This document shows positions 1-7,034 of a DNA stretch of 26,289 nucleotides, piece after piece. The notes under the pieces are model-generated. The model made no database searches. It saw nothing but the letters and a program-made list of their open reading frames with translations, and was not told where the DNA came from. A program made the translations under genes and the position numbers. Numbering within the stretch: position 1 is the first letter of the stretch; each line of letters starts with the position of its first letter. The stretch is from the NCBI GenBank assembly GCA_900757465.1, contig CAAENY010000064.1:1-26289 (forward strand), given 5' to 3'. This stretch comes from an uncultured Collinsella sp. Lineage in GTDB: Bacteria > Actinomycetota > Coriobacteriia > Coriobacteriales > Coriobacteriaceae.

Positions 1-1
1 A

Positions 2-137
2 AAACGCCCCTAAGCGAGCAAGGTGACGTGAAAGAGGAGGGAAGCGTACTTCGGTACGCGACCGACGATTGAACGTCAGATTGCCGCTTAGGGGCGTTTA
101 CAGCGTCGACCGGTCCGCCGTTCGTTAGAACGGCGGA
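2..137. repeat. Structured repeat, unit 1 (long hairpin plus short hairpin)
   Basis: The arms at 2-16 and 85-99 are perfectly complementary over 15 bp. Inside them are the paired blocks CAAGGTGACGT (19-29) and ACGTCAGATTG (73-83), and at the tip a 6-bp stem GCGTAC/GTACGC closed by TTCG (44-59). After a linker containing CAGCGTCGA (101-109) comes a second hairpin with a 10-bp perfect stem (114-123 / 128-137). The same arrangement recurs at 8483-8617. The outer arms differ in sequence between copies while pairing is kept. Whether it acts as RNA or DNA is unknown; it lies in the 3' flank of the minus-strand GntR gene. Confidence 0.7.
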
Positions 138-231
138 ACCTTCTGGTCATGCCGCCGAAGTTGAAAGGCAGATTGCCGCTCTGGCGGGTTTGCAGCGTCG
201 AGCCGTTGCGCGGTTTGGAAAACCGCGCAAC
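138..231. repeat. Structured repeat, degenerate unit 2 ending at the GntR stop codon
   Basis: This is a partial copy of the element at 8483-8617. It keeps CCTTCTGGTC (139-148), GAAGTTGAA (157-165), CAGATTGCC (169-177) and the linker GCAGCGTCGAGCCG, but lacks the GGTGACGT arm. It ends in a hairpin with a 12-bp stem (205-216 / 220-231) that begins five bases past the GntR stop codon. In the copy at 8590-8617 the matching stem has a compensating G-C to A-T change. The hairpin could help end transcription of the GntR gene, but no clear U-tract follows it. Confidence 0.6.
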
Positions 232-236
232 TAGAG

Positions 237-956
237 CTACATCACCATGACGTAGCGACTACCCACGTAGTACTGTTTGCCGAGCAAGACCGGCTCATCG
301 TTGGGACCGGTAAAGCCGGCACGCAGGTTGAGCAGCGGATCGTGCGGGGCAATGCCCAGCTCGGCCGCCTGCTCAGCGTTAGCTCGAACGGCCTCGACCG
401 TGCGGTAGCCAACCGAGACAATCGGCGTTCCGCCAACACGCTCGACCTCGGCAAAAATCGACTTGTCCTCAAGATCGGCCGTCAACAGCTCACGGTAGGC
501 GTCAAACGGCACAAAGATGTTCTCCTCAAAGATGGGCTCGCCATCGGCCGTACGCACGCGCTTGATATGCAGCAGCAGTGCGTCCTTCTGCAGGCCAAAG
601 AACTCCATCTCGTTTTGGCGCGCCGGAACGATCTGACGATCGACCACATGTGCACCGGCCTTCATGCCGTTGTTGGCACACAGCGCGGTAAACGTCTGCA
701 GCGTCGAGGCGTGAAACTGGCGATTGATATGCGGCGTGGAAACAAAGGTGCCGCGGCCCTGTTGCTTAACCAGGTAACCATCGGAGCACAGCTCCTCGAC
801 GGCGCGGCGCACCGTAATTCGGCTTACCTCGTACTGCTCGGCTAGCTCAAGCTCGGACGGAATACGCTCCTTGGGTGCATAAACACCTTTCTCGATCGCA
901 TCCTTGATTTCGTCGTAAATCTGCTGGTAAAGCGGTGCATTTTTGGGTGCAGGCAT
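237..956 (-). CDS. GntR/HutC-family transcriptional regulator (UTRA domain)
   Basis: A 239-residue DNA-binding regulator. Residues about 8-72 form the GntR winged helix, with the recognisable stretches PSELELAEQYEVSRITVRRA and GYLVKQQGRGTFV. Residues about 95-235 match the UTRA ligand-binding domain, which in this family senses sugar phosphates or similar small effectors. Length and layout are typical of HutC-type members. Its own upstream region carries ACGT-ATATA-ACGT (994-1006), a site that also lies in the promoters of the mannose-type PTS operon and the EamA transporter, so I infer that it autoregulates and controls both. The ribosome-binding site before the ATG at 956 is weak. A structured repeat starts just after the stop codon. 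Confidence 0.93.
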   Translation of the reverse strand: MPAPKNAPLYQQIYDEIKDAIEKGVYAPKERIPSELELAEQYEVSRITVRRAVEELCSDGYLVKQQGRGTFVSTPHINRQFHASTLQTFTALCANNGMKAGAHVVDRQIVPARQNEMEFFGLQKDALLLHIKRVRTADGEPIFEENIFVPFDAYRELLTADLEDKSIFAEVERVGGTPIVSVGYRTVEAVRANAEQAAELGIAPHDPLLNLRAGFTGPNDEPVLLGKQYYVGSRYVMVM

Positions 957-993
957 ATCTGATCACTCTTATCGAAATATCGAAATAACTAAT

Positions 994-1006
994 ACGTATA
1001 TAACGT
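994..1006. promoter_or_regulatory. Putative operator ACGT-N5-ACGT upstream of GntR1
   Basis: ACGT-ATATA-ACGT lies about 40 bases upstream of the GntR start. The decamer TATAACGTCT overlapping it (999-1008) recurs exactly at 6993-7002 in the PTS promoter, and the half-site spacing is the same at 6997-7009 and 8269-8281. Autoregulation is inferred from this sharing. Two tandem copies of ATCGAAAT (971-986) lie between it and the gene. Confidence 0.55.
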
Positions 1007-1048
1007 CTAGTTTCATATTATCTCATATTGATAAAACGATACACCATC

Positions 1049-1097
1049 CCTACCAAAAAGCGGCAGCTTCATTTTGGTAGGTTTTATCTGGGCAAAC
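1049..1097. repeat. REP-like repeat, copy 1
   Basis: The arms CCTACCAAAA (1049-1058) and TTTTGGTAGG (1072-1081) form a 10-bp perfect inverted repeat. They are followed by TTTTATCTGGGCAAACG. The right part (1071-1092) matches the copy at 3036-3079 almost exactly, and its tail GGCAAACG is shared with the inverted copy ending at 2357. The left half of the loop is unlike the other copies. Confidence 0.65.
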
Positions 1098-1099
1098 GA

Positions 1100-1135
1100 G
1101 AGCCCCTCGAAAGCAACGAGGCTTTCGCGGGGCTC
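1100..1135 (-). terminator. Probable terminator of the YitT-family gene
   Basis: Nested perfect stems: GAGCCCC/GGGGCTC (1100-1106 and 1129-1135) enclose CGAAAGC/GCTTTCG. Read on the minus strand, the hairpin lies about 40 bases past the YitT stop codon and is followed by TCGTTT. That is a modest U-rich tail. Confidence 0.6.
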
Positions 1136-1176
1136 AAGCGGGCAGGATCATGCCGGGCCGGCAAAATGCCAATACC

Positions 1177-2184
1177 CTACCTGCCGTCGTCCTGCTGCAG
1201 GCTGTCCTGCTCGCTGAGGCGCGCCTGCCTGCTGGCCATGCGCGCGGGCTTGTCGGGATCAGGTACGGCCGTGGGCATGGGCTCGTCGACATGACCGCCC
1301 CACCAGCCGCCCACAAAGTTGAGCGTGTGGAACACATTGATCACGGCGCCGGGATCAATGTCGCACACCAGCTTGATAATGTCCTGGCTCTCGTAGGTTG
1401 AGACAACGGCGTGCAGCAGGTACATCTTTTCGCGGCTGTATCCGCCGATGACCTCGGCACAGCTAATGCCGTGCTGAAAATGGTCAACATAGGCGGTCAT
1501 GACCTCGTCCGCCTTGTGCGTCGTAATCTGCAGCGTCACGCGGTCGTAGCGACGATAGAAGCTGTCAATGGTCTTGGTCGAAATAAACTGGAACACGATG
1601 GAATACGCCGCATTGTCCCAGCCAAACATAAAGCCAAAGATCGCCAGGATAAAGCAGTTGAAACCAAAAATGACGCCCCAGATGGTCTTGCCCGTGTGGT
1701 TGGAGACCCACAGCGCGATAAAGTCGGTGCCGCCGGTGGATGCGCCGGACTTGAGCGCGATGGCAGCGCCCAGACCCGAGACCACGCCGCCAAAAATGAT
1801 GAGCATGATCTTGTCGCCCAAAAACGGGGCAAAGTGAAAGATGTTGAGAAACAGCGATGAGAGCACGACCTGCATCATCGAGAAGATGACAAAGCGCTTG
1901 CTAATGCCGCTCCAGCATAGGAGCGCCACGGGGATGTTGAGCGCGAGCATGCCGAGTGAGATGTCGATGTGGACGCCGCCCAGCGAGGTAACGCGATCGA
2001 GTAGGACCGCGACGCCGGTAAGACCGCTCGGAAGCAGGTCGGCGGGCCGAATGAACGCCTGGATCAGGAATGTCTGGAGAACGGCGGAAATGGTGACCGC
2101 CACGGCGGTGATGGCGCGGCGGACGATGGTGAGGCGGCCGAGCACGAGCACGCGGTCCGTGAGCTGATCGATGGCGTTCGCCAC
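1177..2184 (-). CDS. YitT-family membrane protein (DUF161 plus DUF2179)
   Basis: A 335-residue integral membrane protein. Several hydrophobic segments span residues about 20-190, followed by a soluble C-terminal domain (about 215-300) whose stretch TLQITTHKADEVMTAYVDHF fits DUF2179, the usual partner of the YitT membrane domain. The last 35 or so residues are charged and look like a variable tail. The start is GTG at 2184, chosen because AAGGGAG sits five bases before it; no upstream ATG fits. The family's transport role is not established, so no substrate is proposed. It is a separate transcription unit: a terminator (2306-2345) lies upstream and a hairpin (1100-1135) downstream. Confidence 0.88.
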   Translation of the reverse strand: MANAIDQLTDRVLVLGRLTIVRRAITAVAVTISAVLQTFLIQAFIRPADLLPSGLTGVAVLLDRVTSLGGVHIDISLGMLALNIPVALLCWSGISKRFVIFSMMQVVLSSLFLNIFHFAPFLGDKIMLIIFGGVVSGLGAAIALKSGASTGGTDFIALWVSNHTGKTIWGVIFGFNCFILAIFGFMFGWDNAAYSIVFQFISTKTIDSFYRRYDRVTLQITTHKADEVMTAYVDHFQHGISCAEVIGGYSREKMYLLHAVVSTYESQDIIKLVCDIDPGAVINVFHTLNFVGGWWGGHVDEPMPTAVPDPDKPARMASRQARLSEQDSLQQDDGR

Positions 2185-2229
2185 GCAGGCTCCCTTCGAA
2201 GGCAGATATAGTTATGGGGCATGTCGGCG

Positions 2230-2238
2230 ATTGTAGCA
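2230..2238 (-). promoter_or_regulatory. Putative extended -10 promoter of the YitT gene
   Basis: On the minus strand the sequence reads TGCTACAAT, an extended -10 element, about 45 bases before the GTG start and downstream of the terminator at 2306-2345. No convincing -35 box at normal spacing is visible; TTGAAG lies 20 bases further up. Confidence 0.4.
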
Positions 2239-2305
2239 TGGAGTGTGCGAGGGCGCTTCAATTCACCCTCTCTCGACAACCATCAGAAGGACCGTGAGGC
2301 CACTC

Positions 2306-2345
2306 AAAAGAAAAACGCCGTGAGGAGAGCGATCCCTTCACGGCG
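2306..2345 (-). terminator. Intrinsic terminator after the HAD phosphatase
   Basis: The stem CGCCGTGA/TCACGGCG (2316-2323 and 2338-2345) is followed on the minus strand by TTTTTCTTTT (2306-2315). This is a textbook factor-independent terminator 45 bases past the HAD stop codon, separating it from the YitT gene. Confidence 0.88.
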
Positions 2346-2356
2346 AATTCGGCGTT

Positions 2357-2402
2357 TGCCCAGATAAAACCTGCCAAAATAAACCTGTCCCTAAATGGCA
2401 GG
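2357..2402. repeat. REP-like repeat, copy 2 (inverted relative to copy 3)
   Basis: Positions 2359-2391 are the reverse complement of 3047-3079 with one mismatch in 33. The internal inverted repeat is CCTGCCA (2370-2376) / TGGCAGG (2396-2402). The HAD stop codon (2391-2393) lies inside the repeat, so the last HAD codons and the repeat overlap. The core GCCAAAATAAACCTGTCCC continues identically at 10916-10941. Confidence 0.75.
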
Positions 2403-3020
2403 TAGGATGTCGGTCAGGTTGTCGATGACAACGTCGGCGGCGGACTGGTCCAGGTTGACGCCCTCGTGCGGACGCAGCGCCAGGACTCGGGCGCCGGAGC
2501 GTTTGCCGGCCTCGATGCCTAAAGGCGAATCCTCGATAACCAGGCACTCGGCAGGCTCCACCCCCAGCGCCTCCATGGCACGCAGGTAGATCTCGGGGTC
2601 GGGCTTAAACGCACTGCACTCGTGACCGCTGATGGTGTAGTCCAGCACGTCGGCGATACCGGCGATCTCCACCAGCTCGTCAATGAGCTCGCGATAGGAC
2701 GAGCTCGCGATGGCGCACTTCACGCCGCGCTCGTGCAGCTCACGCATCACCGGCTCCGTCTGCTCGTTGAGCAGCTCGGCATACGGAACGGGGTGGTCCG
2801 GGCTGTAGACCTGCTTGTACTCCACGCGCAAGCGCTCGCGCAGCTCAACATCGTCGGGCACCAGCGCCTCCCAAATGGCGGGCTCGTTAGACCCCGAAAG
2901 ATCGGGAATCTCGTCAAAGTGGAACCCCTTCTCTTCCATAAACGCCACGCGGCGACGGTTGTAGAACCACTCGGTATCGACCAGCACGCCGTCCATATCA
3001 AACAGCACTGCCTTGATCAT
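2391..3020 (-). CDS. HAD-superfamily phosphatase (beta-phosphoglucomutase/sugar phosphatase-like)
   Basis: A 209-residue cytoplasmic hydrolase. HAD motif I is FDMDGVLVDTE with nucleophile Asp8 and acid/base Asp10. Motif II is the serine run at 106-108, the motif III lysine is Lys139 in AFKPDPEIY, and motif IV is IEDSPLGI (Glu163, Asp164). An alpha-helical cap lies between motifs I and II, as in beta-phosphoglucomutase and small sugar-phosphate phosphatases. I chose the ATG at 3020 because GGGAGGAG is eight bases upstream; an ATG two codons earlier (3026) is too close to it. The gene is bracketed by inverted copies of one REP-like repeat. The substrate cannot be read from sequence; a phosphosugar from the neighbouring PTS pathway is plausible. 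Confidence 0.9.
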   Translation of the reverse strand: MIKAVLFDMDGVLVDTEWFYNRRRVAFMEEKGFHFDEIPDLSGSNEPAIWEALVPDDVELRERLRVEYKQVYSPDHPVPYAELLNEQTEPVMRELHERGVKCAIASSSYRELIDELVEIAGIADVLDYTISGHECSAFKPDPEIYLRAMEALGVEPAECLVIEDSPLGIEAGKRSGARVLALRPHEGVNLDQSAADVVIDNLTDILPAI

Positions 3021-3035
3021 ACGCATCTCCTCCCA

Positions 3036-3079
3036 CCTGCCAAAAAGGGACAGGTTTATTTTGGTAGGTTTTATCTGGG
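3036..3079. repeat. REP-like repeat, copy 3
   Basis: The inverted arms CCTGCCAAAA (3036-3045) / TTTTGGTAGG (3059-3068) pair with one G-T. The 33 bases 3047-3079 are the inverse of 2359-2391 with one mismatch. The repeat starts just upstream of the HAD ribosome-binding site, so the HAD leader lies beside or within it. Confidence 0.75.
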
Positions 3080-3114
3080 GTTTTATGGCACGACGGACAC
3101 GCCCTCCCCAGAGC

Positions 3115-3146
3115 AAAAAAGGGGACGGGGCGCAAACCCCATCCCC
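3115..3146 (-). terminator. Strong intrinsic terminator of the PTS-SIS operon
   Basis: On the minus strand a GC-rich stem GGGGATGGGG/CCCCGTCCCC (arms 3121-3130 and 3137-3146) is followed by TTTTTT (3115-3120). It lies 35 bases after the stop codon of the SIS gene and closes the PTS operon. Confidence 0.92.
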
Positions 3147-3180
3147 TCTCAATCAACCCGTAAGGTCTACTTACTTGTGA

Positions 3181-4164
3181 TTAGTAGGAAAGCTTCCACA
3201 TGTAGCGACGCATGGTCAGCGGGTGCTGACGGGCCTCGGCGATCTGGTTGCCGTACTCGCGCATAACGGCGAGGTGCAGCAGCGGGTTGAAGTAGGTGAC
3301 GACGCTTGCCGGCACGGCGTCGGCCAGACCGTAGTCCTTGGAGTCGATCAGAGCGACCTTGGCGCCCATGCGCTTAAGGAAGGTGAGGGCGCGGGCGTCC
3401 ATCGGACGGGTGGCACCATCGGACATGAAGAAGACGTAGGGCTTACCCTCGGTGGAAACCTCGAACGGGCCGTGGAAGTACTCGCCGGTGTTGTAGGCGG
3501 CGGCGTCGATCCACTGCATCTCGGTGAACAGGAAGGCGGCGTGAGAATAAGCCATCTTCTCGGAGGCACCGGAAGCCATGAAGTAGATCATCTTGTCGTC
3601 CTTGAAGTCCTGGGCGAACTGCTTGGCGAGGCCCTTGGCGGACTGAGCGGCGTTCTCGCAGAGCTCGAAGACGTTGGTGAGGCCGGTGATCATGTCCTCG
3701 TAGTGGTCATAGCCCTCGGTCTGCTGAAGGATCTCGAGAGCAAGAGCGATGGCGTAGCCGGGCTTCTCGCACTTGGCAGCGTAGTTGGCGTGGAAGCCGT
3801 GAACGATGACGTGGTCGGCGTCGACGGTCAGAGCGGAGCCGGCCTTGTTGGTGAGGGAGACGACCGGGCAGTTGTGCTTCTTGGCGGTCTTGTTGGCCTC
3901 GACGGTCTCGGGCGTGGAGCCACCGAGGGAGCAGGTGATCACGAAGGTGTGCTCGTTGACCCAGGAAGGCGTGTCGTAGTTGAACTCGTTAGCGGTGAAG
4001 ATCTGAACGTTCAGCTTGTCCGTGTTGTTGGCCAGGAAGTACTTGGCGGGGTAAAGGTCGGACATGGAAGCGCCGCAGCCGACGAAGGCGACGCTGTGGA
4101 TCTCGTGGTTGGACAGGACGTCAGCGACGATCTGCTTAGGGAGGTTAAGGTCGATCTCGTACAT
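3181..4164 (-). CDS. SIS-domain sugar-phosphate deglycase/isomerase (FrlB/GfrF-like), SIS1
   Basis: A 327-residue protein with two sugar-isomerase (SIS) domains. The first opens with FVGCGASMSD and contains SLGGSTPET; the second contains FMASGASEKM. Glu215 (in TEMQW) and His231 (in EYFHGPFE) are 16 residues apart, matching Glu488/His504 of GlmS and the catalytic pair of FrlB/FraB-type deglycases. The end RRYMWKLSY resembles the RRYYGGLVEY end of FrlB. Such enzymes split 6-phosphofructoselysine-like Amadori products into a hexose phosphate and the amino acid, or isomerise amino-sugar phosphates. The ATG at 4164 is preferred because AAAGGA is nine bases upstream; an ATG at 4173 abuts it. It is last in the PTS operon, so it should act on the phosphosugar the PTS delivers. 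It is a paralogue of the protein at 8617-9609. Confidence 0.88.
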   Translation of the reverse strand: MYEIDLNLPKQIVADVLSNHEIHSVAFVGCGASMSDLYPAKYFLANNTDKLNVQIFTANEFNYDTPSWVNEHTFVITCSLGGSTPETVEANKTAKKHNCPVVSLTNKAGSALTVDADHVIVHGFHANYAAKCEKPGYAIALALEILQQTEGYDHYEDMITGLTNVFELCENAAQSAKGLAKQFAQDFKDDKMIYFMASGASEKMAYSHAAFLFTEMQWIDAAAYNTGEYFHGPFEVSTEGKPYVFFMSDGATRPMDARALTFLKRMGAKVALIDSKDYGLADAVPASVVTYFNPLLHLAVMREYGNQIAEARQHPLTMRRYMWKLSY

Positions 4165-4256
4165 CTGACACATTCCTTTCGATTTTTTGCGGCGCCACAT
4201 TGCCGGACGCACGCAGGGTTACCGTAGTTAGGACCGAGTCGCCGGCCCGTTGAGGA

Positions 4257-4285
4257 TGTGACAAGGGAACTGTCCCTTTGACACA
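4257..4285. repeat. Palindromic repeat between IID and SIS1 genes
   Basis: TGTGACAAGGGA (4257-4268) and TCCCTTTGACACA (4273-4285) form an imperfect inverted repeat around ACTG. It lies in the roughly 200-base gap inside the operon. It may be an intergenic repeat or an mRNA processing or stabilising hairpin. Confidence 0.5.
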
Positions 4286-4298
4286 TTTAGGGATGGAA

Positions 4299-4329
4299 GC
4301 CTGCCTGGGGTATGGGATGCCAGGCAGGC
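4299..4329 (-). terminator. Hairpin after IID gene (partial terminator or processing hairpin)
   Basis: A perfect 10-bp stem GCCTGCCTGG/CCAGGCAGGC (4299-4308, 4320-4329) lies 33 bases past the IID stop codon. No U-tract follows on the minus strand, so it may only attenuate or protect the upstream PTS message. That would give SIS1 a different expression level. Confidence 0.5.
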
Positions 4330-4362
4330 CCCCGGGGAAAGCGGTTAGACGCTTGGTCGCGA

Positions 4363-5196
4363 CTAGGCCAGGATGCCGGCCGCGGAGAGGGCGATGCCGC
4401 CCACGATGGCGATCACGAGAAGCCAACCGGTGTTGACGTTCTTCTTGATGAGCCAGTACATAAGGCCGGTGAGGCCGAGGGAGATCATCTGGGGCATCAT
4501 GCCGTCCAGGATGTCCTGAATCACGACGGTGCCCTCAGCGAACTGCAGCGGGGTGGTGGCGCCGATCAGCGTAGCGATCATGCCGCCCACGGACATAAGA
4601 CCCACGATGCCGCAGACATACATGAGCTTCTCCATGAGGTCGCCGCCCTGGAGCTTGCTCAGGTACTCGTGGCCGCCCTGATAGCCGATCTTGGCTGCGA
4701 ACCACGTGATCAGCACAGAGGGCACGATGGAGATGAGCATGGCCAGGATCGGGCCCATGATGGAGCCCTGCTGAGCCAGCTGAACACCCAGGCCAAAGGC
4801 GATAACGCGGATGGTGCCCTGGAAGAAGGAGTCACCGATGCCGGAAAGCGGACCCATAAGGGAGGTCTTGACCGCGTTGATCGAATCGGGGTCGAAGTTC
4901 TCGGGATCCTTGGCGTACTCTTCCTCCATGGAGGCGGCGAGGCCTAGGATGAAAGCGCTCGTCTGCGGGGTGCAGTTGTAGAACGCCATGTGACGGTGGT
5001 AAGCCTCTTTCTTAGCAGCGAGCTGCTTGGGGTCGGACTCATCCGGATAGAGGCGATCAAGCGTGGGAACCATGCCGTAGAGGAAGCCCATGTTCATCTG
5101 ACGCTCGTAGTTCCAAGAGGCCTGGATGGCCCAGGAGCGCCAGAAGAACTGGCTGACCTTCTTGTTCAGGGACACGTCCTTGGTTGCGGTTGCCAT
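4363..5196 (-). CDS. PTS mannose/fructose/sorbose-family transporter subunit IID
   Basis: A 277-residue membrane subunit that forms the sugar channel together with IIC. The N-terminal stretch KKVSQFFWRSWAIQASWNYE and the segment GPLSGIGDSFFQGTIRVIAF are characteristic of EIID, which is mostly amphipathic with membrane segments towards the C-terminus. The ATG at 5196 is preceded by TAAGGAGG, in which the TAA is the stop codon of IIC, so translation of the two genes is probably coupled. An upstream in-frame extension into IIC is not supported. Length agrees with EIID of the Man family. Substrate is not predictable from sequence; the family takes mannose, glucosamine, sorbose, fructose or glycated amino acids. 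Confidence 0.95.
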   Translation of the reverse strand: MATATKDVSLNKKVSQFFWRSWAIQASWNYERQMNMGFLYGMVPTLDRLYPDESDPKQLAAKKEAYHRHMAFYNCTPQTSAFILGLAASMEEEYAKDPENFDPDSINAVKTSLMGPLSGIGDSFFQGTIRVIAFGLGVQLAQQGSIMGPILAMLISIVPSVLITWFAAKIGYQGGHEYLSKLQGGDLMEKLMYVCGIVGLMSVGGMIATLIGATTPLQFAEGTVVIQDILDGMMPQMISLGLTGLMYWLIKKNVNTGWLLVIAIVGGIALSAAGILA

Positions 5197-5209
5197 AGTG
5201 TGTTCCTCC

Positions 5210-6004
5210 TTAGTCTTCGTCGTCTTCGAGCGGATCGTAGTCGGAATCGACACCGGCGGCTGCATGGGAACCGTTGAACTTGAAGCCCATGAAGACGACA
5301 GCCAGGCACACACCGATCAGAGCGACCGCGATGACGGACAGGTTGAGGTAAGCGGCGAGCAGGAAACCGATGAACAGGAACGGAGTCATACCCTTCTTGA
5401 TCATCATGGTGAGCAGCAGGGCCAAGCCGTAGGCGGTCATGATCTTGGTCGAAACGTTAAGACCAGTGGACAGCCACTCGGGAACCATGTTGACGATGGC
5501 CTGGACCAGGTCGGTGCCAACAAAGACGGCGAGGAAGATCGGCAGGAAGTACATGACGGCGTACAGACCGGAGCCGGCGCAGATGTGCATGCGGTAGGCG
5601 GTCTTGAACTTTCCGTTATCGATCGCGCTATCTGCCACATGGGTGAGGGCGGCGATGATGGAACGGAACACGATGCCAAGGAGCTGACCCAGGACGGCGA
5701 CCGGGATGGCGATCGTCATGGCGGTCTCGGCGGAAGCATCGGTCAGGCACGCAAAGGCAGCGGCCACGATGCCGCCCAGGACCATATCGGGCGGAACGGC
5801 GGCGCCGACCTGCACCAGGCCCATGGACACGAGCTCGACGGCGGCACCGACGGCAAGGCCGGTGGGCACATCGCCCAGCAGCAGACCGACGAGCGTAGCG
5901 CCAACGAGGGGCTGCTCGAAGTTAAGACGACCGAGCAGGCGGGAGTCCCACATGCAGAACACGCCGACGAGGCCGACGAGCACCGCACTGATGAACGTAT
6001 TCAT
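5210..6004 (-). CDS. PTS mannose/fructose/sorbose-family transporter subunit IIC
   Basis: A 264-residue polytopic inner-membrane protein with about seven or eight hydrophobic segments. The stretches LLLGDVPTGLAVGAAVELV and GAAVPPDMVLGGI are typical of EIIC of the Man family. The C-terminal tail is strongly acidic (VDSDYDPLEDDED) and presumably cytoplasmic. The ATG at 6004 has AAAGGAGAAGGGT before it. It lies 36 bases after the IIAB gene and 13 bases before the IID start. With IID it forms the translocation path for the sugar phosphorylated by IIAB. Confidence 0.95.
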   Translation of the reverse strand: MNTFISAVLVGLVGVFCMWDSRLLGRLNFEQPLVGATLVGLLLGDVPTGLAVGAAVELVSMGLVQVGAAVPPDMVLGGIVAAAFACLTDASAETAMTIAIPVAVLGQLLGIVFRSIIAALTHVADSAIDNGKFKTAYRMHICAGSGLYAVMYFLPIFLAVFVGTDLVQAIVNMVPEWLSTGLNVSTKIMTAYGLALLLTMMIKKGMTPFLFIGFLLAAYLNLSVIAVALIGVCLAVVFMGFKFNGSHAAAGVDSDYDPLEDDED

Positions 6005-6040
6005 ACCCTTCTCCTTTCAGTCAGGCAAAAGCCTGGTTGA

Positions 6041-6964
6041 TTACAGCTTGGCGTCGATGTCGACGCTCTGATACGTAGGGGTCTGCTGGACGTAGAGCTT
6101 GATGCCCATGTCGAGCAGCTGGTTGACGTCGGCCTTCTGGTTGGCGTCGAGGAAGACGGAGCTGTCCTTGCCGCCGACCTGATCGGCACCGTCGTGGTTG
6201 GCGGTGGCGCCCAGGTTGATGGCGTCGAGCTTGTAGCCCTGGCAGAACTGCAGCATCTCGGCCGTGTTGCCAAAGACGAACATGACGCGCTCGCCGAGGG
6301 TGTTGAGCTTGTCCATCTTGGCGAGGGCACGCTCGACGGTGAAGACGTTCAGGCGCACGCCCTGGGGCTTGGCCAGCTTAAGAGCGCCCTTCTTGATGTC
6401 ATCGTTGGCGGCAGCGTTGTCGACGACGATGATGCGCTCGGCCTGAACCTTGGTGGTCCAGGTAAAGACGACCTGGCCGTGCAGCAGACGGTAGTCAAGA
6501 CGTGCGAGGACGATCTTGGCGGGACCGGAGCTGTGACGGGACGCCTTAGCCTTCTTGACGGGAGCCGCGGCAGCCTCGACCGGTGCGTTGGGGTTGGTCA
6601 GACCGGTGCGGGCCTCGTTGATGAGGGCCGCGAGCTCGGCGCCCTTGACGGGGACGGGGCTCATAGCGAGCGTCAGTGCCAGCGGGATGTTGAAACCGCT
6701 GACAACCGTGAACTTCGTGCCGTTCTTGGAAAGCTCGACCATGTTGTTGTTGACCGAGCTGCCGAGCATATCGGTCAGCACATAGACGGTGTCGTCCGCG
6801 TTGAACGTGGCGATCATGGCGTCCACCTTATTGGTGATGGGCTCCTTGTCGTCACGAGCAAGCGACACGACGTGGACGTTCGACACGTCGCCGAGAACCA
6901 TCTCGAGCGTGTCTTTGGCGCCTGCGGCCAGGCCGCCATGAGATGCGAGAATGATCTGATTCAT
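6041..6964 (-). CDS. PTS mannose-family fused IIA-IIB subunit
   Basis: A 307-residue cytoplasmic phosphotransfer protein with the ManX layout. The IIA domain (about 1-125) carries the phosphorylatable His9 in ILASHGGLAAG. An Ala/Pro-rich linker (about 126-148) joins it to the IIB domain (149-307), whose phosphohistidine is His162 in RLDYRLLHGQV. Phosphate passes from HPr to His9, then His162, then the sugar during transport through IIC/IID. The ATG at 6964 has a strong AAAAGGAGGAGG upstream, the best ribosome-binding site in the operon. It is the first gene of the operon. A TATAAT box with an adjacent ACGT-N5-ACGT operator lies about 30 bases upstream. Confidence 0.95.
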   Translation of the reverse strand: MNQIILASHGGLAAGAKDTLEMVLGDVSNVHVVSLARDDKEPITNKVDAMIATFNADDTVYVLTDMLGSSVNNNMVELSKNGTKFTVVSGFNIPLALTLAMSPVPVKGAELAALINEARTGLTNPNAPVEAAAAPVKKAKASRHSSGPAKIVLARLDYRLLHGQVVFTWTTKVQAERIIVVDNAAANDDIKKGALKLAKPQGVRLNVFTVERALAKMDKLNTLGERVMFVFGNTAEMLQFCQGYKLDAINLGATANHDGADQVGGKDSSVFLDANQKADVNQLLDMGIKLYVQQTPTYQSVDIDAKL

Positions 6965-6990
6965 CTTGCCTCCTCCTTTTCGTTATGGTC

Positions 6991-6996
6991 ATTATA
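6991..6996 (-). promoter_or_regulatory. -10 box of the PTS operon promoter
   Basis: The minus strand has a consensus TATAAT 27 bases before the IIAB start. No good -35 hexamer lies 16-18 bases upstream (AATATA or similar), which suggests a weak or activator-dependent promoter. The ACGT-N5-ACGT site directly abuts it. Confidence 0.6.
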
Positions 6997-7009
6997 ACGT
7001 CTTATACGT
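6997..7009. promoter_or_regulatory. Putative GntR operator in the PTS promoter
   Basis: ACGT-CTTAT-ACGT sits immediately upstream of the -10 box, in the spacer. A bound repressor there would block RNA polymerase. It shares the decamer TATAACGTCT (6993-7002) with the GntR1 upstream region (999-1008). Confidence 0.6.
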
Positions 7010-7034
7010 TGCTTATATTGCTAATTAGTATAAA

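Noticed and set aside
3223..4227. Long plus-strand frame opposite SIS1
   Set aside because: Val/Gly/Leu-rich shadow of the SIS gene, without motifs or a ribosome-binding site.
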